A stretch of DNA of 64,000 nt from Sipunculus nudus (lineage: Eukaryota; Annelida; Sipuncula; Golfingiida; Sipunculidae): NCBI GenBank assembly GCA_026874595.1, contig CM049316.1, positions 11,150,839-11,214,838 of the forward strand, in the 5' to 3' direction. The translations under genes were made by a program, and so were the position numbers. Of the stretch, positions 25,312 through 36,815 are shown piece by piece. The notes under the pieces were generated by a model. It saw only the letters and a program-made list of their open reading frames with translations. It did not search any database and was not told the DNA's origin. Every line of letters starts with the position of its first letter. Position 1 is the first letter of the stretch.

Positions 25312-26160
25312 GTTTTAATGTCTTTCGCACAAGTTTCCAGTTTTCGGATGGTGGCGTTCTCTTCTTGACGATTGTTAGCACTGAATGAACACTTAATTGC
25401 ATGGTCATCTGCATATCCATGAAGTTGGATGTCTCCTGGAATAACTTCCTGTATTGTACTGGCATACGCCAGATAAAGGATTGGTCCTGCACAGCTTCCT
25501 TGAGGAACCGAAAAAGTTAGGTCCATATTCCTTGAAAACTTCTCACCTATTTTCACTTTACATGATCTTGGTCTTAGGTAACTGTCAAACCATTCCAGAA
25601 CTTTTCCATTTATACCGAATTTATTGTATAGCACTTCTAATAAAATTGAGTGATCAACCGTGTCAAAAGCGGCTGACAAATCTATTGCCATCATTGCTGT
25701 AATTTCCTGACGTTCCATCGCCCATAATGTGTCGTTAGTCAGTTTGATTAGTGCAGTTTCACACGAGTAATTAGCACTGTATGTCGAATGATAATCTTGC
25801 ATTAATTCTTGACTCTTAGTATGTTGATTAAATTCAGACAAGGCTGCTTTCTCAAGAACTTTTGATAAAAATGGTAAATTACTCACAGGTCTGTAATTTG
25901 AAGATATTAATTCAAGACCAGTTTTTTTCAGAAGGGGACGTACTATAGCCTCCTTCCAACTTCTGGGAAATCTCCCTTCAACCTGTGAAATGTTAATAAT
26001 GTCTGTTATTTTTCTGATCACTTCTGGAAGCATTTTCTTCAAAAGAATAGTTGGCAGTGCATCTGTTTAACAGCTCTTACTTGGCAAACTATTGATAATG
26101 GCTGTAACTTCTCTCTGAGACAGAGGCCTGAAATTATTTAAAGATTTTACATCTTTTCTT
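25299..26160 (-). pseudogene. LINE reverse-transcriptase core (pseudogene)
   Basis: The 247-codon open segment (26042-25299) carries RT fingers and palm motifs in order: SWKEAIVRPLLKKTG, NYRPVSNLPFLSKVLEK, AIDLSAAFDTVDHSIL (motif A with catalytic Asp), SVPQGSCAGPILY (motif B) and YADDH (motif C, 25404-25415, both Asp kept). Upstream in the same frame, EVTAIINSLPSKSC then TAA (about 26070) then TDALPTILLKKMLPEVI shows an in-frame stop. The catalytic residues are intact, but the frame is broken at both ends, so no active enzyme is expected. Confidence 0.93.
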
Positions 26161-27420
26161 GTAGGCTGATAATGTGGAAATTTGTCCAGATTTTATCTTT
26201 TTTGTTTATTTTACTCAGGAAAAAGTGGGCAAATTGGTTTGCTAGGTCCTCATCACATAGCCACTTTGGCAGTGGATTGTCTTTATTAACACCTGTAATC
26301 TCAGTGACAAGCTTGTATAATTTCTTTGTGTTATCTCCGCATTCTTGTATCTTTTCACTTAGTGTATTTATTTTTGATAATTTAAGCATGTTGTTATATT
26401 TCGCCCGTTCTAATTTTAGAGCTTTCAATGTAAAATCTGTCCTGTATTTTTTCCACAACCTCTCCCTGCGTCTTAGTTTTCTTTTTTGTTCTTTAATGTC
26501 CTCATTATACCATGGATACTTCTTTCTGTTGGTTAATTTCTTAGCTTTAAGTGGGGCATGTTTGTCCAGAATGACACGGAAATCACTTTCTAACTTGTTT
26601 ACTAATATTTCAATGTCACTGTTTTTATCAGACAATGTGGTTTCATTTAGATCCTTTTCCATCTCTGTTGTGTTTATTTCATTTAACTTTCTATAGTAAC
26701 ACACCTGTGATGTGATGTCATCTTTTGGAGTTGTAAGTTCACAGACTACAGCACGATGATCGGAAATGAAAGGTCCAGGTACACATTTGGTCACTCTGAT
26801 ATTACTGACCGCCTCAGTTATTACCACATCTAATATGTTGCCAGCTGTATGAGTATAGAAATCCACGTGCTGTGTTTGGCCTAGGGCACACAGTGTATCC
26901 CTTAGAATTTCAGCATCATGATCATATTCATCATTTAAATGTATGTTTAAATCTCCCATGAAAATGTTGTTCGAGTCTTTTGTGATAGAGTCTGTGAGTA
27001 TATCTGTGAATTCATCTAAGAAAACTGCGTTTTTTATTGGATTTCTAGCAGAATAAGGTGGATGATACACTGCATTTATCATAAATGATACCTTGCTTGA
27101 TGTTGTTACTTTCCATTTAACAAGATGCATGGATTGTAGCTGACGGTTTGTTTGTCTCTGAACAGCCAGGGCGGAATCGTAAATAATAGCAAGTCCCCCA
27201 CCCCTGCGTTTACGGTTTACGAAGTCAACACGATAGCCGTTTTTTTTGTAAGTTCACTTGTTCCTAGCCATGCGTCGTCATCTTCTTTCCAAGCCATGTT
27301 TCAGTCACTACACATATATCCGCATTAATCTCAGTTAAAAAGTCCATGAATAGCATATCTTTGTTTCTAATTGACCGGGCATTTACCAGAACTGCCTGAA
27401 TTTATTACCTCTAGCCTCTA
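26147..27420 (-). pseudogene. LINE APE-type endonuclease and linker (pseudogene)
   Basis: The 327-codon minus frame (27130-26147) contains the endonuclease motifs MGDLNIHLND (metal-binding Asp-Leu-Asn) and SDHRAVVCEL (catalytic Asp-His), and a basic linker KKYPWYNEDIKEQKRKLRRR. The reading frame continues upstream of its first Met as RRGGGLAIIYDSALAV. Further upstream, across a frameshift near 27245, ARSIRNKDMLFMDFLTEINA and ICVVTETWLG give the endonuclease N-terminus with the ETWL motif. A frameshift near 26190 separates it from the polymerase frame. Sequence beyond about 27420 returns to the W module, so ORF1 and the 5'UTR are missing. Confidence 0.9.
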
Positions 27421-27750
27421 GTTATTTTAACATAATGATTTTAAATGAGATTTGTCCTATATCGTCGTCAGACGGGATTTATCTCTATATACTATGGGAC
27501 AACGTGGCATGGAAACAAGGTGATGGTTCAAAAGTTTCTAAATAAACAACGAGGGATAATCTGAATAATGATATCTGATAAGCTTGTGTTGGAATAAAAT
27601 TGATATCAAGGCTGAATTTGATTTCATGCTCGTTATTCTTAATCCGATTACTAGCAGAGCTAATCTGAAATTGCTACAACAGGTTAAACTTCCACCGAGA
27701 AAAGTGGGAAGTTACTTGTCATTTCGTAGTGCCATGGATAAAGAAGATGT
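27421..27750 (+). repeat. W-module copy 1, right part
   Basis: Similarity to 45300-45600 resumes after the LINE. AAAATTGATATCAAGGCTGA (27597) pairs with AAACTGATATCAATTTTACA (45364), and CTGAAATTGCTACAACAGGT (27665) pairs with 45442-45470. This supports the LINE being an insertion into a pre-existing module. Confidence 0.6.
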
Positions 27751-28282
27751 CGCTTACAAGTTTAAATATAGAGGTCAAGCCTAGATGTTAACACGTAGAG
27801 GGAAATCACTATAGATAACCCGTGAGCACACAAGTCTTGACTCTACATAACAAGTAGAAAAGGAAAAAACTATTAGCGAAGGGGTCGATCTGTTCCCGCC
27901 CTGCAGCTCTCTCATGTGTCAGTTTGTTCTGACTCGGGTCAAGCGTGCTATTATTTGTAATGATAACATTATTTTCTTTTTATTTCTTCTCCTAAATAAC
28001 TTCTTTGGCTTAATATACGGAAAAGTGACGGGGTTTCTGTGTGCCAGGTACAACAGCATAGGCGGCAGTCGTACGAACTGTCCAAAAGGACAATGTTTTG
28101 GTAAAATAATTTTTTTCGTTGCTATTAGGTTCTGTCCAAACGAGGAAAGATAACATTAATCAACCATTCGAAAAGAATAACGTACGTAAGATATTGGAAA
28201 CACACATGCATTTAAGAAGAGAACCAAATTTATTCTCTTCCATTAACATAAAGCACTCGATATGTGGAAAATAGGGTCTCTA
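27751..28282. other. Unassigned DNA
   Basis: Nothing recognisable lies between the W1 remnant and the left terminal inverted repeat. A 79-codon plus frame at 27914-28153 has no recognisable motif. Confidence 0.4.
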
Positions 28283-28322
28283 CCTATAGTCCGTTCCACC
28301 AACCGTGAAACACTGTTTTTTC
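28283..28322 (+). repeat. Left terminal inverted repeat
   Basis: This 40 bp sequence is identical to the reverse complement of 30600-30639. Beyond it the next bases also pair apart from one mismatch at 28323. It starts CCTATAGTCCGTTCC and ends in a T6 run followed by C. Confidence 0.95.
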
Positions 28323-28530
28323 GCGATCATTTTTAAAAGAATTGAGAACGAACAGAGATATTTGGTACAGAGGTAATTGAGAACGCGACCTAATTTTCTG
28401 ACAGGAAAAATGCAACATACCCGAGATGAATAGCCTGTAATGAACAAAAATCAAAATCCACGAGAAACTCACGGGCTGTTTACGACATTTTGTGCATGGT
28501 CAGCTGACAAGATTCTGCCTCGTATGTGCG

Positions 28531-28538
28531 TGACGTCA
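28531..28538. promoter_or_regulatory. CRE-like palindrome TGACGTCA
   Basis: This is a perfect cAMP-response-element core in the context GCGTGACGTCATAAG, 248 bp inside the left TIR edge. It mirrors a second core near the right end. Binding in vivo is not shown. Confidence 0.5.
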
Positions 28539-29287
28539 TAAGCGGTGTTCCATTTTGCAGGAGAAAGAATTCCGTGTCTGGCAATGTGAGGTGGTCAAAC
28601 AATAATAGCAGCTAGCACGTTACATGTATGTAGCACCTGTTATATCATATCATTGTACATGAATGATGAATGGCACCCCTGCTCTCTCCCTTCGATACGC
28701 TGTTTAAGAGTCATAGGAGATTCTTTTAAGTTTGAAAAAAAAAAACCTGATACATTTACATAAAAAATAACTGCAACATCTCGGCTTAAAAGGTGTCGGT
28801 ATTCATCACAAAACAACCATGTATCACCTGAATATGCTTATAACAGTGACAAAATTCAAGTGTTATTTCAACCACCACCACCCATAATTTAAACATCGAT
28901 GGAAGATTACTATCCTTATGAACTTATCAGTGATTACAAGCAGTGTGAATAACATTCACAATATTAATGGTTAAAACGGCAAAACTTGGGTACACGTGTG
29001 TGCCCTATAAATTTTCTCCAGGCGCATCCTCGTGCAACATCACCTTTTACAATGTATTACTGGCGGCTCTCTTAGCGGAGGTCACACAGTCCATTCAATC
29101 AAATTTCAATTTCAAGCTCCGCAAGGGTTAAAATTGTTAATTTTAGTGAACTCTTTGTTTTCGTTAATTATAAATAAACAATTCCTCAGTGACAGTCATA
29201 TGAATACATTACCTTTCCTGGCCAAGTTAACATAAATGCTTCTGTCACATTCTGATCATTGGCTGGGGCCATTTTCAGTGGCCTGGC

Positions 29288-29289
<2 letters not shown>

Positions 29290-29339
<50 letters not shown>
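29290..29339. repeat. (TA)n microsatellite
   Basis: About 25 uninterrupted TA dinucleotides are followed by a few imperfect ones. It lies in the middle of the TIR element. Confidence 0.95.
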
Positions 29340-29342
<3 letters not shown>

Positions 29343-30374
29343 TATATTTATAAATACTTAGATTCGCATAGACTTCGGAAACTTTGGTATAAAGGTGACA
29401 AGTAAAGTTGCATTTTTAAAAAAAAAATTGGAACAGACCAGCTGTGGATATAAAACTTGATACATCCGCCGCATATCTATAAATGTATATGCAGTTGAAC
29501 AGCACTTATGAAACTATGAGGTGGTTAAATAAACACAGCTTCATTCTGTATAAACGAACGAAACGTGTTTCACCATATCCTGTTAATCAAGTTTACTCGG
29601 AGGAAATTTTGTAACATTTCCATAAAACAATGGGTGAAGATGCGTCAACCCAATTTTATACATGGTCACAATGACAGGAAAAGTATTGGCGATGTATAAA
29701 CGAACCTCATAGAACAATGTTTCAGCTTGGCTGGAACAGTCCAATATTTGAAAAAGGGGTTTGACACCTTGATATATTATAAATGTACCAGTTCTTTTGA
29801 ATTTTGTTGATAAACAAATGGATCATTCATGATAAAATCACAATTTATTTCGTGAATTCAATACCATGACTATTAAACGGGCGGTAGCTTTTCATTTTCT
29901 TAATTTGCAATCCTTGCTTTGTTACCCACAGTTTGTGCTGCCATGTAGCCATGATGCTACATCGCCTCTCATGACAGGGTACTGCGCGCGTGTATTACAA
30001 ATTGACAAAATATATTATAGCTCATCTAAGAACAGGATTCCCGGCATTGCAAAACACTTTTACCTCAGGTTCTGGTAACAATGATGAATAATGTTTTTCA
30101 GACACATATGATACGTGGATAAAAATAAGCAATATAAATTGCGTTAGTTTTGGATAATTATGCCTTTTATGTCGGATGTATATAATGACAAGTTGGACCA
30201 CAGGCTACATGAATGAAACTGCCTGCCTGGCCATGACCAGGGCGCTGTGTACTATATTAAAAGACGGGCAGTATACAGTATAACTATAAGATATCGGTGC
30301 CTAGCTGGGTCTACTGAACACGGTGACACCTGCTGACCTCTTCATAACGTGTATTCAGGAAATTTCACGCGACG

Positions 30375-30390
30375 ACCGTGACGTCACGGT
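30375..30390. promoter_or_regulatory. 16 bp perfect palindrome with CRE core
   Basis: ACCGTGACGTCACGGT is its own reverse complement and contains TGACGTCA at 30379-30386. It is followed at once by TTACGTCATT, a second CRE/AP-1-like site. It sits about 250 bp inside the right TIR, mirroring the site at 28531. Confidence 0.55.
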
Positions 30391-30599
30391 TACGTCATTC
30401 CATTATGACGGCAAAGATTTCATATACAATGCCGTTCAGTCTGGCCAAGTTAGCTATGCACTTATTACATAAAGTATAAACAACACCTCAACGTCGTAAT
30501 GTAAGTTGTTTTCAATACATAATAAAATTAGGTCGTTTTCTAGGCATTCACCTTATCTCTAAGAACACAGATTATATATCAAGGTAGAAAAGAAAACGT

Positions 30600-30639
30600 G
30601 AAAAAACAGTGTTTCACGGTTGGTGGAACGGACTATAGG
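30600..30639 (-). repeat. Right terminal inverted repeat
   Basis: This is the exact reverse complement of the left TIR over 40 bp, ending GGTTGGTGGAACGGACTATAGG on the plus strand. Confidence 0.95.
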
Positions 30640-31439
30640 CATTTACATGTTATATAACTGCACCGTTTGTTCATACAAATAGCTGTGCCTGGAATAAACT
30701 GCATGTGTATTAAAGTAGCACCCTGATTAAAAACCATTTCGTTCAACATCGGTTCAAGATTCTTTTTAAACTGATATTAAATCTCCAAAAGTGTTGCTAC
30801 TCTGTGCTCAAAATATAACCTTAAAAATGGATTCAGTATGATCATTCATACAATACTAGAACGCGTTTGTCTTCTTTTTTCGTATACCATTTTTCTCTCT
30901 TGCTTGAAAAGGGCCCTTTCCGTTATCTTAATTACGCGTATTAATTAAAAATAATCCTTTAGACTTTTATAAAGATAAGTGAAATATTCCGATCCGACAA
31001 TATTTATCCGTTATGTTTGATTATATATGGCGGCGACAAGTGTATGAAAAATATACTTATACTAGGGTATACATTACATATTAAACTCATTCTCTTTCAT
31101 TTTTGTTAAACCTACCGTGTGAAAATCTAAAGTGATAGGACATACACATACTTGGGAAGATCTTATTGGTAATATCTTATTGTAATGCTTGTATTTGGTA
31201 AAACAAGGATACCACATTTAATGGACATTCCGCTAATGACGTATTACCTAATGACACTATATCTGGCGTTACTTTTCAGCCAATTTGAATCATTGCCTCC
31301 TGTGATAAAACATACCATAGTTTATTAGACCTAGTACCGGAAGTAAAGCCCTGTGATGCCTTAATTATAGTTCCAGCACTTAAAGATTGGGGTAATCTAA
31401 GATAAATGAAAGTCGTGTTTTAAATTTGTTTCTAACACA
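30640..31439. other. Unassigned AT-rich DNA
   Basis: No gene or repeat was recognised between the TIR element and R copy E. Confidence 0.4.
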
Positions 31440-34400
31440 ATCTGACTAGTTTACTGTTCAGGCGTGTGATGGGATTTGGATTTGTAACCTGAAAATATAT
31501 ACAATTTTTATTCATTGAAGATACGAGTTGGTCGATCGGCGAGCGTGTTTGATAAATAAGTTCGCAAAAGTAAGCACGACAACAGCTTATTTCTGCCCGT
31601 GCTGGACTTTCCATTAAATTAGGGTGATATCGGACGGACTTTTTTTACTGTCATTATACAGGTCAAATCCTAATCGTTGTAATTCATTCAGGAATAGGAG
31701 GAAGGGGTTTGTGTTATCTGTAGCATTGCAGGTTGTCTCAGCCTGAGGATTGGAAAGCGGTGTAAGACATCAAGACTACCTACCACCCCTCTTATCTATA
31801 TTTTGACTGACCCATTAATAGGTCACCCCTAATGTAACGTAGGCTGGCCTACAGCATGGTGCAAAAAGCGACTTTATTCTCTCGTGCTTGACTGATCGAA
31901 ACGTTGGTATACGTCTGGTCGAAACTTTGTTAAGCCATTTTTACGTGCTGTGGGGCTAAACATTGATCGACATAAGGTGATGTTCAGATGCCGCCGCGAC
32001 TGTTCTAGTTCCCTGTTTATAACGTATAACTAATAGACAAGCAGAATACGTTTCGGACAGACTTTTCGGTCATTTGGTTGGCATTCATGGTGGGCAGTCC
32101 CCTTGGATTTTTTGCTGGTAGATTTTGGCTTATACCAACAAATATTCAACCACTTTACTTATTCCAAATATATGTCCTACTGATTCATCCTATTCATCAT
32201 TCATTCAGATTGTCCTCCTTTTAAATTACATTCAATTTAAATAAAATATAAATGAAATATCAGATCTATATCGCTAATAGGTCAATTTAGCAGCTCAATA
32301 AAGTTTAACAATTAATGAATGTCGTCTGTTGAAAACAGGTCTAAAAGGCATTGGTGTGGTGTCGTACATGGCTTGTGGTAGTATTACTTTTGTCAACTTA
32401 GAGAGAACCATTTATCATGTCATAATATGTAGAATTTCTTTCGAGATACTGTTAATAGCTATCACCCATGAAGCACTGAAGCCCTGCTTTTATGAACCCT
32501 AGATAAGAAAATATGATTCGATATATTATAGTTTTGCTAGCATAAGCATCTGATTTATACAAATCCTGAGACGACACGTTTAAAATAATCTAAACTATTA
32601 TGTTGCCATTTTCGATAGACTACTTTAAAAAATGACAAAACTTGATTCACATTTTAGACAAGTGAAACCGTATAGATAAACATTACATCAAACGATTTCT
32701 AATGAAAAGATTTGTACAGTTTACAACGTGCATTTTTTGTATCTAATTAATTTGATGGATACTGGGTTATATCAGAGACTCTTTACTTCTCTCTCTGCAT
32801 CCTTGGCAGAAACCAACAATTTGAATACTAAAGGAACTACGTTTACATAAATCCAGCGATAAAATGTATAAGCAAGGAGTGAACAATATTTCCAATATGT
32901 ATCCACGTCTCATCAGAGTGTGGCTCAGTTGAAGGCATGTGGACTGTGCATTGTCTGTTCCTGATACACAGATAATGTTCTGCTTTCTCTAATTAACCTG
33001 TCAAACCTAGAAATGTCACCAGGCTTGTAACAATAATATTCCTAATAGAAAATTAGGTCTTGTTTCATACTAACATCAGAATATGACGGTACATGTTACT
33101 GAGAACAGAGAAAATGTCTTTCCCATGGTAAGGTCACTTACATACCTCAGGTAACAACATTCCTCCTGATATCGTATCATTTTTTTACGGACCCTTATTC
33201 CAGAGCTTCCCTTATTTTAACTTAAGGGCTAACCTAACTGACGGAAAATAGTTATTAGTATACATTGCGTGGCAACGCTGTTTTATTTATAAATCATGTT
33301 TATATTTTCAACCCTGATAGTCCCTTGGTGCCGCAGTTGGGATAAACTAACAGGGAATCCATGAGAATTTAACCTTAATCTCATTATCTCATTTATGTAG
33401 ATTTAAATATGAACTTATGCAATACAGTGTTTGCAGTATTGATATTTCAAATGTATGTAAGGATTCAACACGTTACATGTCTGAAGTCATATGTAGTTTA
33501 GAACCACTGGTACGTAAGGCGCATTCATAAAAAAATCCTATTAGTCAAATGCGTAGTCAATGTGGCAGATATCGCTATCTGCTCCAGTCAGAGTAAAAGT
33601 GTGTTTCCTGTTAACGCTTAAAATGTATATAATCCAAAGACTACTATACGCTCAACAATAAATGATACCTTGCTAGATAGCTCACCAACACTTTATCAGT
33701 AATACTAATTGTGACGTAATCACGAATTATAATTAACTTGTTATATGAAATAAACTTAGATTATACAATGTGGATTTTAATTTATCAACTGAAAAATGAT
33801 TAATAACTGGAAAATTAAATAAGGTAAGGTATCATGGCATATATGTACATACAGAGAACAAAGAGGCCCACCTGATACTCTTTTATTCTAAGAAATATAG
33901 ATAAAGACCTGGTTGCTAATGAAGAATATACTTTAACAGAAAACACTCCATCTCTCTGTTTATATATCCATATGGGATACTGAGCAGGAGTCGAGGGGAA
34001 GCCATCAGCCCCATCGCGCAGACGCTGGGCTGGGTGGCCCCTTATGCAATCAGACCGGAGAGACCAGAACTAATAGTTAACGGCTGGACATCAGTGTACG
34101 CCTAGACCTGTATACGTATAAGTGTGTACTCTGTAACAGTATCTTTGCATCCAGAGAGTGTTTTCTCCTAATTCCCTGGCGATAAACTTGCAGGAATACT
34201 TTATACTTGCCTCTAAGAAATTAAATAGATAAGCCCGAAGAATGTGGCAATTCACCACGTCCCTTTATCATTCTATATTATTTAGAACTTTTAAAATGTG
34301 ATTGGTCTGTTTATTTTTAATACTTTGAGTGGCGGATAAAGAGGCGGTTACCCACTTGTTTCTTACCCACTTGTTTTGTGATAATATACTGAAATGTTAC

Positions 34401-34760
34401 GGTAAGTTTAAAAAAAATTCTATATCAGTTCTCTCTTAGATTTTGAAGTAATGTATTCTGCGGTTTCCTTGAAATGCTACTGAAGAGAGACTAAAAAACA
34501 TTACGGATTATTTTGAAAATATTGAATTTAGTGTTTTCGCTCTCGACTTTTTTTTTTTGCTTTTGATATATTCTGGTGATATGACTTCTATACACCTATT
34601 TTCGGTATTAAACTGTAAGGAATATCCGGGGCTGGTTCATTTGCGAACCATCATTTTAGAGACTCAGAAATATCGTAATACACACCACAGTCAAATACCA
34701 ATAAAACACCCCACACAGATCGGATATGACGAAAGTGTATATAACAGGTATCAAATCAAT
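31440..34760 (+). repeat. R-module copy E
   Basis: This is a diverged full-length R module of about 3.3 kb. Matches include CTTATTTCTGCCCGTGCTGG (31586) with 10397, ACCAACAAATATTCAACCAC (32136), the TTACGGACCCTTATTCCAGAGCTTCC region (33186), GAAGTCATATGTAGTTTAGA (33482), GGCGGATAAAGAGGCGGTTA (34331) with 8642, and ATCCGGGGCTGGTTCATTTG (34624) with copy A at 330. It runs directly towards P2, giving the R-P order. It is non-coding. Confidence 0.75.
33972..34085. other. Short GC-rich segment inside R copy E
   Basis: About 110 bp (from GGGATACTGAGCAGGAGTCG to GGAGAGACCAGAAC) is clearly GC-richer than its surroundings and has no counterpart in the other R copies. It has no RNA or protein signature I recognise. 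It may be a small insertion. Confidence 0.4.
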
Positions 34761-35329
34761 ATATGTATCACGACAGAGTCTATACCTCATTATTCTTTAT
34801 AAATAAAGTCCAGTGAGTAAACCTCCCACGTCCGGTCAGTCGATCAGTCCTTAGGAAAAGGTCACCTGCCTCTAAATTTTCACGGTAACACAAGGCTCTG
34901 TATGTATACTGACAGTAATTATTCCAAACCTCTTATATTTTGATGTCGTAGGGGTGTAATATGTAATTCACTTTCTGGTAGAGAGTTTGCTACAGTTCCG
35001 GAGAATTTTTTTCCAAAAGTGGGATTGACTCAGAGTAGTTGGTTTCCGCAGTTTGTTGTTAAGATATATAAATATTAAATAATAACATAATTCTGGTTAA
35101 ATAAACAATTATTGATATTGTATCATTAAAAAAAACACAACTCCTCTCTCAGTGTTGATCTATTTAGGAGAAAGGCAGAATTGTTACAAAAATGCTTGGT
35201 CGATCATTCTAATTATTGATATATTTTATTTGAATATATACATCTTGCTCTCTGTAAAGCAGATGGATGATTACATTGATCATTCCCTCTTTATAGGGGA
35301 GGGGTATATAACCCCAACCCCTAGTATCA
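34761..35329. other. Unassigned DNA between R copy E and P2
   Basis: Nothing recognisable was found in this AT-rich stretch. The 71-codon plus frame at 35152-35367 is not recognisable. Confidence 0.4.
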
Positions 35330-35975
35330 ATGCCTCTGGTCTGCTGATAACACGCTTAGAAAGCTAGAATTCTTTCAAATCAACTGGAATGTGATTTTTT
35401 GTTGCCATTTTCCTCCAAGTTAAATGAAAATGCCATACATGTTGTTCCTACTCACTCCCCTTGACATTTTCTTGGAACCACTACAATAACCAAAGTCTCC
35501 CTTGATAAATACATTGCAGGACATTGAGGAAACACTCACATGCATTTGAGCTTCACCTGAGGAAGACAGAGATTTCCTCAGAACATGTTTGTGCATGTGA
35601 TTCTAACACTGCGTGACAGCTGCTTTTCTAAGGTCTGATATTTTTACCCCTTCCTTGGGCCACCTCCTTAAGTGACGGAATTTGTATCACATTGAATCAG
35701 AAGCATAGACCATGTACAAAAAACACAAATAAGAAAGGATTTTAGTGTTCAACCATGTTAGGTTTTTCAATTAGGAAAGTTTTCTTGTCGTGACGTGTCA
35801 GACATTACGGTCCCTTCACCCAGGGCGGAAACACGAAAAAATATGACAAGAAGCTGATTAAATATGTTGGTATGTTATCTTAAGAACCAAATTTAGTAAA
35901 CCTCAATTAAAGAATCAACCTTGATCCTACTTGACCTAACGCTTTTGTGATGGTTCTTTATCGATATAGGCAGGT

Positions 35976-36026
<51 letters not shown>

Positions 36027-36815
36027 AGGGGAGGATAAAAAATAACAAAATATGAAGTTGGGGCATATTTTAATTATCCAAATGAACAATTTGGCCTGTC
36101 TTGTAGGAGTATCATAAGGTTTTGATCGCTATTTGGGACTTATACACCTTTCTTCAATGAAACGCTCCTGCAACTTTTGCATGAAATATGAAAAGGATCA
36201 CTGCGCGCGTTCAGGCCGGAAGTAAAACTGTGAACCTATTTGAAACAACCAATTCTAAACGATTCACTATCCACAAAAACAAATACATCATAAACAAGAT
36301 TGGCATACAAGGATTTTTTTTATTGGTAAATTGTCGAATCCCTGTTAGAAATATGGGACATTTGATATTAAATTCGTATGAAAAGTGTTTCTGGAGTCGC
36401 GTAAAGCAAGTTTCCGCAAATCAATTGATTGGATCAATTGCCTTTTACATTTTTCTTTAATGATAGTTAAAAGAGAAGCTCAGCTAGAGCAGTTTATCTT
36501 GATAGCGTATAGCGGCCAGGCAGTTGCTGGTAGGAAGATGTTAAGTAACTAAGTTGTGCCAAATGGAAGTATATAATTCACTAGGAAAAATTAAAAGAAA
36601 TGAGTTTTCGCATTCTATAAGAATATATGTAATGAAAGATATATAGATGTGTGACGACATATACGCAGTCAGGACATGACTCATATGTTCTATTGGTTCT
36701 ATTTTGAGATACATTCTGTAATAAATAAGCTTATTGATTTAGGCTGGAGTGCCTGGGACCATAGGGACTAGCTACCTTGTGAACCAATTTGTGAGAGACA
36801 TGGAGGGAAATTAAA
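35330..36815 (+). repeat. P-module copy 2, left part
   Basis: This block is paralogous to 2940-3815. CTGATAACACGCTTAGAAAG pairs with 2943, TGATAAATACATTGCAGGAC (35502) with 3105, AGCTTCACCTGAGGAAGACA (35550) with 3159, and GGCTGGAGTGCCTGGGACCA (36742) with 3745. It carries a (GA)n tract absent from P1. The module breaks off near 36815 at the G-family insertion. Confidence 0.7.
35977..36019. repeat. (AG)n microsatellite
   Basis: About 21 uninterrupted AG dinucleotides are followed by ACAGGGGAAGGGGAGG. There is no counterpart in P1. Confidence 0.95.

Larger units (their letters stand above)
24391..27420 (-). mobile_element. CR1/L2-type non-LTR retrotransposon, 5'-truncated and decayed
   Basis: This is a minus-strand LINE with an apurinic-like endonuclease, a reverse transcriptase and a C-terminal region, but no ORF1. 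Read on the minus strand, the order is endonuclease start (27400-27250), endonuclease body (27240-26700), linker, reverse transcriptase with YADD (25404-25415), C-terminal domain (25300-24560), and a 3'UTR (24391-24556) with GCGCTATA and a (TATAGT)n tail. Such a microsatellite tail is typical of the CR1/L2 group. At least three frameshifts and two in-frame stops make it non-autonomous. It lies inside W1; the W2 paralogue at 42-45 kb lacks it. Clade assignment from motifs alone is approximate. Confidence 0.92.
28283..30639. mobile_element. 2.36 kb non-autonomous DNA-transposon-like element with 40 bp TIRs
   Basis: Perfect 40 bp inverted repeats sit at 28283-28322 and 30600-30639, starting CCTATAGTCCGTTCCACCAA at the left end. 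The interior has no ORF above 70 codons, so no transposase is encoded; if mobile, it is non-autonomous. Perfect CRE palindromes (TGACGTCA) occur about 250 bp inside each end (28531-28538 and 30379-30386). A TA microsatellite lies at 29290-29339. The target-site duplication is ambiguous. One reading is TA duplicated with flanks CC and GG, which would suit a Tc1/mariner-like integration, but this is inference. The superfamily is unknown. Confidence 0.8.

Noticed and set aside
26172-26696. 174-codon plus-strand ORF opposite the LINE
   Set aside because: It is the antisense shadow of the LINE endonuclease-linker frame. The minus strand carries the recognisable motifs.
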